Shown: positions 11,646 to 16,422 of the stretch, in pieces
Numbering within the stretch: position 1 is the first letter of the stretch
How the letters are laid out: every line of letters starts with the position of its first letter
From: an uncultured Lactobacillus sp.
GTDB taxonomy: Bacteria; Bacillota; Bacilli; Lactobacillales; Lactobacillaceae
Direction of reading: 5' to 3'
NCBI RefSeq assembly: GCF_902491705.1
Contig: NZ_CABUIW010000052.1
Location: forward strand, 1 to 16,422
DNA length: 16,422 bases
Made by a program: the position numbers and the translations under genes
Notes under the pieces: generated by a model
The model's database searches: none
Told to the model about the DNA's origin: nothing
Seen by the model: the letters and a program-made list of their open reading frames with translations, nothing else

Positions 11646-11676
11646 CCCAATTTTGGAACGTCTCCCCAAAATTGGG
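11646..11676. repeat. Perfect 11-bp inverted repeat
   Basis: CCCAATTTTGG and CCAAAATTGGG separated by nine bases. No T-run follows on either side, so it is not a normal terminator. Could be a protein site or a cruciform. Confidence 0.6.
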
Positions 11677-11749
11677 GTCAGTCATTTTAACTTCAAAGCC
11701 GGAATCTTAACAACATTTCATAACAACTCAATACATATCCTTTAATCAT

Positions 11750-11765
11750 TCCATGCCGGCAAGCT
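11750..11765. repeat. 16-bp repeat TCCATGCCGGCAAGCT, copy 2
   Basis: Exact copy of 8610-8625 in the same orientation, 24 bases before the integrase ATG, containing TGCCGGCA. Confidence 0.6.
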
Positions 11766-11788
11766 GAGCGAACGAAAGAGGTAATTTT

Positions 11789-11971
11789 ATGAGTTATGCG
11801 AAAAAAGCAAAGTCCGGCTATTACGGTATAGCAACGTGGCGAGACAAGGACGGTAAACGACACCAGAAATCAGCCGGCTGTTTTAAGCTGAAGCGTGAAG
11901 CACTGGCGGAAGCGGATAAGCTAGAAAAGGAATTAAACCAGCGCAATGTTAATTGGCAAGATGTAACCTAG
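11789..11971 (+). CDS. Integrase, N-terminal arm-binding fragment (frameshifted)
   Basis: Sixty codons from an ATG preceded by AAAGAGGTAATTTT. The product (MSYAKKAKSGYYGIATWRDK, then GKRHQKSAGCFKLKREALAE, then ADKLEKEL) is the three-strand-plus-helix arm-type DNA-binding domain found at the N-terminus of Tn916/phage-type integrases. It would bind the TGCGGAAA repeats at the element ends. The frame stops at TAG 11969, just where the core-binding domain should begin. The next frame (-1) continues it without gap (LVDYYKRWYQLY). The simplest reading is one lost base near the CC at 11967-11968. Confidence 0.8.
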   Translation: MSYAKKAKSGYYGIATWRDKDGKRHQKSAGCFKLKREALAEADKLEKELNQRNVNWQDVT

Positions 11972-12873
11972 TTGATTATTACAAGCGATGGTATCAACTA
12001 TACGAGGATAACCGAATAACCCACGTTACTAAAAATCGCTATAAAGTGATCGGTAACGTGCTCGAAGATTATTTCAAAGATACCAAGTTAAGCGATATTA
12101 GACGGTCAGATTATCAAGCATTTATTAACTGGTATGGTGGGAATCATGCGCGGGATAGCGTTTCAAAGTTAAATAGTGCCGTTCGCTCTACTGTTAGTTG
12201 TGCTATTGACGATGATATTCTTACCAAAGACTTCACTCATAACGTTAGGCTGGTGTACAACAAGCAACGTAACCGTAAAGTTGAGTATTTGAACAGTAAG
12301 GAACTAGCCGAACTAAAAACAGCGGTATTATCTAAGCTCTCACGGTACAATACAAGCCGTTACATGATACTAACAGCCATTTATACGGGGATGCGTAAAA
12401 GTGAAGTACAGGCGCTTACGTGGAAAGATATAGACTTCCTGCATTCCACTATTTCAATTAGCAAGTCGTGGGATGAAAAGAAAAAAGCCTTTAAGCCTAC
12501 TAAAACGGAATCAAGCAACCGAACGATTAAAGTTAACCGTGAGCTGTTGAAGCATTTAGCAGACTTAAAGGCAAATAATAGTGTCATGGTCTTTCAGAAC
12601 GTATTAGGGACAGTTCCAACGAGTAACGCCCTTAATAAATGTCTACGGTCTATTATGTCGGATATTGGTATTAAAAAACAAGGTTTCCATTTTCATTCAT
12701 TGCGCCATGTTCATGTTGCCTATTTGCTGAGTAAAGGTGTGGATATTTACGCCATTAGTAAGCGATTAGGTCATTCAAATATCACGGTAACGCTTAATAC
12801 TTATTCATATTTGATTGATGAATTTAAAGCCAAGAATGATACTTTGATTATTGATAAATTGGCGGAATTATAG
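11953..12873 (+). CDS. int: Tyrosine integrase, core-binding and catalytic domains
   Basis: 306 codons if read from the TTG at 11953; homology begins at LVDYYKRW (codon 6). Residues 6-95 are the SAM-like core-binding domain, 110-306 the catalytic domain. All active-site residues are present: Arg148 (TGMRKSE), Lys184 (TKT), His248-x-x-Arg251 (HSLRH), His274 (LGHSN) and the nucleophile Tyr284 (NTYSYL). With the 11789 fragment it makes a normal integrase of about 360 residues. No convincing ribosome binding site precedes the TTG, so a free-standing catalytic protein is doubtful. Without frameshifting, the element may be unable to integrate or excise. The arm-type repeats and attR follow its stop within 90 bases. 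Confidence 0.85.
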   Translation: MARCNLVDYYKRWYQLYEDNRITHVTKNRYKVIGNVLEDYFKDTKLSDIRRSDYQAFINWYGGNHARDSVSKLNSAVRSTVSCAIDDDILTKDFTHNVRLVYNKQRNRKVEYLNSKELAELKTAVLSKLSRYNTSRYMILTAIYTGMRKSEVQALTWKDIDFLHSTISISKSWDEKKKAFKPTKTESSNRTIKVNRELLKHLADLKANNSVMVFQNVLGTVPTSNALNKCLRSIMSDIGIKKQGFHFHSLRHVHVAYLLSKGVDIYAISKRLGHSNITVTLNTYSYLIDEFKAKNDTLIIDKLAEL

Positions 12874-12878
12874 AAATC

Positions 12879-12897
12879 TGCGGAAATACTGCGGAAA
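12879..12897 (+). repeat. Integrase arm-type repeats, right end
   Basis: TGCGGAAA at 12879 and 12890, 11 bases apart, same orientation and spacing as at 157 and 168. They lie 48 bases before the attR core. Confidence 0.65.
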
Positions 12898-12944
12898 AGC
12901 AAAGGCAAAATGCTGATATACCGGCGTTTATGCATGGTATATTA

Positions 12945-12959
12945 TGCCTGTTTGGGGCA
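12945..12959. other. attR core
   Basis: Second copy of TGCCTGTTTGGGGCA. Joining the outer flanks gives a putative attB in which GTTGATATA (8-16) and TATATCAAC (12984-12992) form a perfect 9-bp inverted repeat around the core; this symmetry is split by the insertion. Confidence 0.75.
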
Positions 12960-12998
12960 TTTTGTATAGTCTGCAATCATTGTTATATCAACGATTGA

Positions 12999-13040
12999 AG
13001 CCTTGAATGTACATCTTTTGTACGTTCAAGGCTCTTTTTA
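12999..13040 (+). terminator. Strong rightward terminator in the right flank
   Basis: AGCCTTGAATGTAC pairs with GTACGTTCAAGGCT (13 of 14), followed by CTTTTTAT. It probably served the host gene to the left of the insertion and now lies 40 bases beyond attR. Confidence 0.8.
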
Positions 13041-13348
13041 TATATATATTTAAGGTGTTTCTCAATCTGCTCCTCAGCTTTATTCTGATATTCGTCTACT
13101 AGGTAAGAGTATACTTTACTGGATATAGTGCAATTATGAGGACACTTCTGTATTACTACAGCTAGTTTTTAAATTTAATAATGAACAGAAAGAAGACTAT
13201 CAGTTGAAGAGAATATTACTTTTTGACGTTAATCTGCTGATAGATTATTATTTCAAATTTTGGCTTTAAAATGATTGGGCCATCGCCCTAAGATTGTGAT
13301 ACAATACCGTGAGTAATATTATAGCGTGATTAACAAAGCGAGGAAAAA
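13041..13348. other. Chromosomal gap before the Tim44-like gene
   Basis: No supportable gene. A 59-codon leftward frame (12983-13162) lacks any start codon and runs through the terminator. An extended -10 (TGATACAAT, 13297-13305) with a weak -35 is the probable promoter of the next gene; a small GGGC/GCCC hairpin precedes it. Confidence 0.45.
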
Positions 13349-14362
13349 ATGAAACGTGTTAACTTTTTTAAACGTTGGAAAATTGCTCTGGTGGTTATCA
13401 TTACTAAATTGCTGACCTTTCATGCAGCTTTTGCCTCAATGGGGTCAACTGGTGGAGGGGGCGGTTCATCAAGCGGTGGTGGAAGCTCATCAAGCGGCAG
13501 CAGTATTATAAGCAGTGGAAATGGGAAATCTGGAGATAGCTTTAGGGCATTCTTGTTTGTCCTGTTTTTCTGTGGGTTATATATTCTTAGCTCTGTCAGC
13601 AAAATGGTGGTGCAACTTTACCGGAGGACTCGTGACATCACGGAAGTTAATGGTTTGTCCGAATGGATGTTAATTCCTAATGTGAAGATTAAGGACTTTA
13701 AACAAGGACTCAAGAGAGCTAAGATCCGCTTAGAAAATGATGCTGTTGATGATCAATTAGCACAGAGCTTAGTCGAGACATATGCTTGGGCACAATTTGT
13801 TTATGGTCAGTCGATTCGTCGGTGCTTTGCTGACAGCAGTAATTATTTGGATCAGTTGAAATCACAACTGGGACGGGTTTTCCTGTCAACAATGCATGAT
13901 GAAATTATTGCCAAGGCATCGAACGGGATCATTGATGATGTGCTGGTTAACCATGGAAAAGTCGTATCAGCTCAGAAAATTTCACCTGACCTAATTATTG
14001 CAAAGGTCCAAGTAAGCGGGATTGATAGTGAAGTGAATGTTCTCTCTGATTTTAATTCGCCATTTAAACGGCAACAGTGGACAGATTATGTTGTCTTTGG
14101 ACGAAAACAAGGAAGTGCGCAGTGGAAGATTTATAACATCGTTTATGGTGCCCACTTCCACCTGAATGGAGAAGACTTTAATCATCAACAGAGCCTTGAT
14201 ATCAGTGGGTACACCGAAGAACATTTGGAAGTTTCGCCAGAGTTAGTTAAGTCAGCTGAAGACTATAAGAAACGTTTCAATCGGCGTAAAAATGTGAAAA
14301 CGGTGGTCTGCTGGATAGTGTTCATTCTGGGATTACTGTTTGTTAATCATATTTTAGGTTAA
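13349..14362 (+). CDS. Tim44-like domain membrane protein
   Basis: 337 residues; ATG after GCGAGGAAAAA. Layout: signal-like hydrophobic N-terminus (about 12-30, ending AFASMGS), Gly/Ser-only low-complexity segment (31-60), membrane span (about 66-86), a soluble domain of about 220 residues, and a C-terminal membrane span (318-335, VVCWIVFILGLLFVNHIL) just after a basic KKRFNRRK. The soluble part (DQLAQSLVETYAWAQFVYGQ to WKIYNIVYGAHF) fits the NTF2-fold Tim44-like domain of bacterial membrane proteins of unknown role. It is the first chromosomal gene right of the element. A hairpin terminator follows. Confidence 0.7.
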   Translation: MKRVNFFKRWKIALVVIITKLLTFHAAFASMGSTGGGGGSSSGGGSSSSGSSIISSGNGKSGDSFRAFLFVLFFCGLYILSSVSKMVVQLYRRTRDITEVNGLSEWMLIPNVKIKDFKQGLKRAKIRLENDAVDDQLAQSLVETYAWAQFVYGQSIRRCFADSSNYLDQLKSQLGRVFLSTMHDEIIAKASNGIIDDVLVNHGKVVSAQKISPDLIIAKVQVSGIDSEVNVLSDFNSPFKRQQWTDYVVFGRKQGSAQWKIYNIVYGAHFHLNGEDFNHQQSLDISGYTEEHLEVSPELVKSAEDYKKRFNRRKNVKTVVCWIVFILGLLFVNHILG

Positions 14363-14364
14363 AT

Positions 14365-14413
14365 AAATGGCACTATGAATCCTACTATTTCAGGATTGGT
14401 GGTGCCATTTTGG
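14365..14413 (+). terminator. Terminator after the Tim44-like gene
   Basis: AAATGGCAC pairs with GTGCCATTT (14402-14410), with inner AATCCT/AGGATT. The T-run is short (TTTT). It ends just before the ribosome binding site of the ASCH gene. Confidence 0.55.
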
Positions 14414-14427
14414 GAAGGGGTGTCAGT

Positions 14428-14823
14428 ATGAAAGCCTTATCGATTCGGTCGGATTACGCTGCTGATATTATGAATGGGACAAAAACTGAAGAATACCGTT
14501 CATGGTCAACTAAGTATCGGGGAGACCTGTTGATATGCAACACTGCCAAGAAGATTCGGGGCTTCGTGCCGGGGTATGCCCTCTGTGTTGCTAAAATTGT
14601 TGGCATTGAGCAACGGCAAGACCAGGGTGGCTCTTATTATGCTTGGAAGATCGCTCCGTTTGCGAAAAATGGATCATATTGGATTAAACCAATTAAAGTT
14701 AAGGGGCAATTGCGGTTATTTAATGTTGATGATCATCTAATTGAACGGGCCCCATTTACAGATATTCATAGTAAGTCGGCAATGGAATGGATTAACAAAG
14801 TGATTGCACCGCTTCGTTATTAG
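14428..14823 (+). CDS. ASCH-domain protein
   Basis: 131 residues; the start is MKALSIRSDYAADIMNGTKT after AAGGGGTG; an ATG six codons earlier lies in the terminator. The motif pattern is typical of the ASCH (PUA-like) fold: KALSIRSDYAADIMNGTKTE, then EYRSW, then YRGDLLICNTAKK, then ALCVAKIVGIE. ASCH proteins bind RNA or modified nucleosides, and the YqfB type is an amidohydrolase for N4-acetylcytidine. The HAM1-like gene follows after 12 bases, probably as an operon. Nucleotide or RNA quality control is plausible; the substrate is unknown. Confidence 0.75.
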   Translation: MKALSIRSDYAADIMNGTKTEEYRSWSTKYRGDLLICNTAKKIRGFVPGYALCVAKIVGIEQRQDQGGSYYAWKIAPFAKNGSYWIKPIKVKGQLRLFNVDDHLIERAPFTDIHSKSAMEWINKVIAPLRY

Positions 14824-14835
14824 GAGGAGATTCAA

Positions 14836-15432
14836 TTGCAGTTTGTTGTTGCTAGTCATAATTACGATAAAATTAAAGAACTTCAAGAGATCTTTCGTGT
14901 TTGTAATCATGAAGTAATTCCATATACGGACTTGCTCCCTAAAATAAAATTCCCTCCAGAGGGGAACCGGTCATATGAAGAAAATGCTAGTGATAAAGCA
15001 CTCTTTATTAGTAAACTTCTTCCTAATAGATTAATTATTGCAGATGATTCAGGGCTACTGCTTACAGCTAGGCCCAAAATTCTTGGGGTGAGGACAGCAC
15101 GTGATCTTACAGACTATCCCACGCCCCATCAGTATGCACAGCACATTATTCGTCTTGTTCAAGGAAAGAACCGCACGTTTATCATGCAGACCAGTATTGC
15201 GTGTGCTCATCAAGGGAAAATTATTAAAGTGGTTGATGGCACATTAAAGGGACAAATTGCAAGCACTGAACGTGGAATTAACGGTGAAGGATTTAGTCGA
15301 ATTCTCATTCCGCGTGGTTCAACTAAAACATTAGCCCAGATGACATTTAATGAAAGCTATCTGTACTTAACACGGGCACGGGCTGCTGAAAAACTAATTA
15401 GATTCTTAAAAGAAGATCGTGATCAATGCTAG
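14836..15432 (+). CDS. Divergent HAM1/RdgB-family nucleotide pyrophosphatase
   Basis: 198 residues from TTG, seven bases after AGGAGGAGA. N-terminal half with family signatures: VVASHNYDKIKEL (SxNxxK substrate loop, 6-12), YEENA (47-51), and LIIADDSGLL with Asp70/Asp71 (metal and base). The C-terminal signatures are changed: GFGYDP is GEGFSRI (150-156), and the usual SHR near the C-terminus is replaced (FNESYLYLTRARA). Normal members remove dITP/XTP. These changes suggest altered specificity or reduced activity, and a canonical RdgB is probably elsewhere in the genome. Its 3' end overlaps the convergent membrane-protein gene by 27 bases. Confidence 0.75.
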   Translation: MQFVVASHNYDKIKELQEIFRVCNHEVIPYTDLLPKIKFPPEGNRSYEENASDKALFISKLLPNRLIIADDSGLLLTARPKILGVRTARDLTDYPTPHQYAQHIIRLVQGKNRTFIMQTSIACAHQGKIIKVVDGTLKGQIASTERGINGEGFSRILIPRGSTKTLAQMTFNESYLYLTRARAAEKLIRFLKEDRDQC

Positions 15433-15747
15433 ACAAAGGTTAATAATCATCCCCGCAAAAACCAGTCGTGAATGACGAGGATTGCCAAACGTTACAATTT
15501 TTTCACGGAAGGCATTCGCGGTAAGAATAAAGAGAATAATAGAAATGACAAGCCAAATAAGATTAGCGAGAAGGCTAGTCTTCCATGTAAGGAATAATTG
15601 AATTATCTGGCAGGTTAGGAGAATAAAGAAAAAACAACGGGTAATGATTAGCCAATTACTAACGTGCTTCTCCATTTTGGCGTGGAGGCCAGCCGTGGAA
15701 GAAATGAATAAAATAACAATTGCAAATAAAATTAGAAAATTTAGCAT
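15406..15747 (-). CDS. Small four-span membrane protein (possibly DUF1516/YisL-like)
   Basis: 113 residues. The start is MLNFLILFAIVILFISS, after AAAGGAAATTTCCCG; the longer frame adds 11 codons without a site. About four membrane spans: 3-20, 40-60, 67-85 and 97-113. The short loops carry HAKMEKHVSN and NAFREKIVTFGNPRHS. Size and the HAKMEKHVSNWLIITR stretch recall the DUF1516/YisL group, but I am not certain. No catalytic residues are visible. Convergent and overlapping with the HAM1-like gene. Confidence 0.65.
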   Translation of the reverse strand: MLNFLILFAIVILFISSTAGLHAKMEKHVSNWLIITRCFFFILLTCQIIQLFLTWKTSLLANLIWLVISIILFILTANAFREKIVTFGNPRHSRLVFAGMIINLCLALITIFF

Positions 15748-15817
15748 CGGGAAATTCCTTTCAGGATCTGATTTTATCACTGATAAGAATTTATGGGCTT
15801 TAAGAGAGACACTTTAC

Positions 15818-15846
15818 TTGAAAAAATGCTGAAAAAAGTGTATTGT
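15818..15846 (+). promoter_or_regulatory. Promoter of the DUF2187-like gene
   Basis: TTGAAA, 17 bases, TATTGT, about 40 bases before the GTG start. Good sigma-A spacing. Confidence 0.6.
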
Positions 15847-15887
15847 ACATTATTGTGTTTACTAGAAAAATGAAGGGGTGATAGCCT

Positions 15888-16205
15888 GTGGCTGATTTTG
15901 AAATTGGTGATCTTGTTAAGGCAAAGAAATTTGGCCCAACGGATCATGACTTTACCGGAATCGTTGAAAAAGTCTACAATAATTCTGTTATGATTTCGAT
16001 TCAGGACTTTGATCCTAGCGATAAGAATGGGGTTAATGAATTAAACAGTCGTGCTGTTATTCGGCAAAGTGAAGCCAAGATGATTAAGGCTGTTCCACGT
16101 ACTGAAAAAGCTGACGATGAAGACGAAGATGATGACGAAAAGTCTTCCAAGTCATCTGCTGATTCAAAGGCAACAAAAAAATCATCAAAAAAGGCTGACA
16201 AATAG
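15888..16205 (+). CDS. DUF2187-like protein with acidic/basic tail
   Basis: 105 residues from GTG, seven bases after AAGGGGTGAT. Residues 1-65 (FEIGDLVKAKKFG, then FTGIVEKVYNNSVMISIQDF, then ELNSRAVIRQSEAKMI) have the beta-barrel-like pattern of the small DUF2187 (YkvS-type) family, here in an enlarged form. Residues 70-105 are low complexity: first acidic (DDEDEDDDE), then Ser/Lys (KSSKSSADSK). The tail is disordered and could bind nucleic acid or partners. A terminator hairpin follows. Confidence 0.7.
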   Translation: MADFEIGDLVKAKKFGPTDHDFTGIVEKVYNNSVMISIQDFDPSDKNGVNELNSRAVIRQSEAKMIKAVPRTEKADDEDEDDDEKSSKSSADSKATKKSSKKADK

Positions 16206-16224
16206 TTGGATTAGCGATATACTT

Positions 16225-16251
16225 ACTAAGTAATTGCTATTACTTAGTTTA
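16225..16251 (+). terminator. Terminator after the DUF2187-like gene
   Basis: ACTAAGTAAT, loop TGCT, ATTACTTAGT followed by TT: 10 perfect pairs directly before the tRNA. Confidence 0.6.
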
Positions 16252-16252
16252 T

Positions 16253-16323
16253 GCGGGTATAGTTTAGTGGTAAAACTTAACCTTCCCAAGGTTGCGTCGC
16301 GAGTTCGATTCTCGTTACCCGCT
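16253..16323 (+). tRNA. tRNA-Gly (anticodon CCC)
   Basis: 71-nt cloverleaf: acceptor GCGGGTA/TACCCGC, D-arm GTTT-AGTGGTA-AAAC, anticodon stem TAACC/GGTTG with loop TTCCCAA (anticodon CCC, 16285-16287, reads GGG), T-arm with TTCGATT. Discriminator T; CCA is not encoded. It is intact and not the attachment site of the element. Confidence 0.93.
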
Positions 16324-16328
16324 TATAG

Positions 16329-16366
16329 AAAAAGCAAGGAAAACATTTTGTTTTCCTTGCTTTTTT
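16329..16366 (+). terminator. Terminator after the tRNA
   Basis: AAAGCAAGGAAAAC, loop ATTTT, GTTTTCCTTGCTTTTTT: 13-14 perfect pairs and a T6 run; the symmetric A/T flanks could also serve a convergent gene. Confidence 0.85.
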
Positions 16367-16377
16367 CATTAATGTCT

Positions 16378-16422
16378 TTAGACCTAGTTGAGCACGGGAG
16401 CGTAGCGAGTGTGCGAAACAAA
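16378..16422. other. Window end: GC-rich motif, partial
   Basis: The last 45 bases contain AGCACGGGAGCGTAGCGAGT and GTGCG, with GCAC/GTGC and GCGTAGCG partly symmetric. It may be the 3' end of a leftward gene (a frame ending VLN-stop) or an intergenic repeat. It is cut by the window end. Confidence 0.25.

Larger units (their letters stand above)
11375..11788. other. 414-bp intergenic region before the integrase
   Basis: I see no gene here. It holds TAGCT repeats (about 11482-11520), an inverted repeat CATCCCC/GGGGATG (11528-11549), three AAGCGT units at ten-base steps (11554, 11564, 11574) ending in the palindrome AGCGTTAAA-AA-TTTAACGCT (11575-11594), several CACTA motifs (11600-11645), a perfect 11-bp-stem hairpin (11646-11676), and the second copy of the 16-bp repeat (11750-11765). 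The density of symmetric sites suggests a regulatory or packaging region. Confidence 0.55.

Noticed and set aside
12983..13162. Leftward open frame with coding-like content in the right flank
   Set aside because: No ATG, GTG or TTG start exists between its flanking stops, and it reads through a strong terminator hairpin. At most a relic.
16253..16323. tRNA-Gly as the integration site
   Set aside because: The gene is intact, has no duplicate in the window, and does not contain the att core; it lies 3.3 kb from attR.
1..16422. CRISPR array, insertion sequence, transposase or conjugation genes
   Set aside because: No regularly spaced long direct repeats, no transposase or relaxase motifs, and no terminal inverted repeats of an IS were seen on either strand.

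Overview
The window looks like a low-GC Gram-positive chromosome, most likely a lactobacillus (perhaps of the Limosilactobacillus reuteri/fermentum kind). This rests on strong AGGAGG/AAGGGG ribosome binding sites, frequent TTG and GTG starts, and the style of the flanking genes; genus and species are inference. About 12.9 kb (roughly 41-12959) is an integrated mobile element that resembles a phage-inducible chromosomal island (PICI, SaPI-like phage satellite). The rest (12960-16422) is ordinary chromosome.

Element, right to left. The right end carries a tyrosine integrase gene reading rightward. It is broken by a one-base frameshift between its arm-binding and core-binding/catalytic parts. 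Integrase arm-type repeats and attR follow it. Upstream, also rightward, lie a Cro/CI-type repressor and a small lipoprotein (lysogeny module). Divergent from the repressor is a long leftward block: AlpA-like excisionase, Rha-type phage regulator, a second excisionase-like HTH protein, a 46-aa membrane peptide, a winged-HTH-like protein, two unknown genes, a separate prim-pol primase, and an SF3 helicase of the P4/D5 kind. Three operator-like palindromes lie between repressor and excisionase. Directly 3' of the helicase is a 240-bp intergenic stretch with eight copies of GGAAC/GTTCC around an AT-rich centre, the best candidate for the element's replication origin.

The left half (about 600-4640) holds a Cse60-like protein, an unknown 133-aa protein, a stand-alone primase-C-terminal-like winged-helix protein, an ArpU/RinA-like late regulator, and an unusual number of very small genes. 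Several of these are single-span membrane peptides missed by length-limited gene finders. Near the left end, leftward units are separated by terminators, and three of them begin at AT-rich stretches sharing an ACATATGT-type palindrome. The left end has terminators, integrase arm repeats, phased repeats and attL.

No terminase, capsid, portal, relaxase or recognised interference gene is visible. The element therefore looks able to integrate, regulate and replicate itself, but would need a helper phage to move. Its interference or packaging genes, if any, must be among the unrecognised left-half genes.

Chromosome on the right: a strong terminator, a Tim44-like membrane protein, an ASCH-domain protein next to a divergent HAM1/RdgB-family pyrophosphatase, a convergent small membrane protein, a DUF2187-like protein, and tRNA-Gly(CCC) with a terminator.
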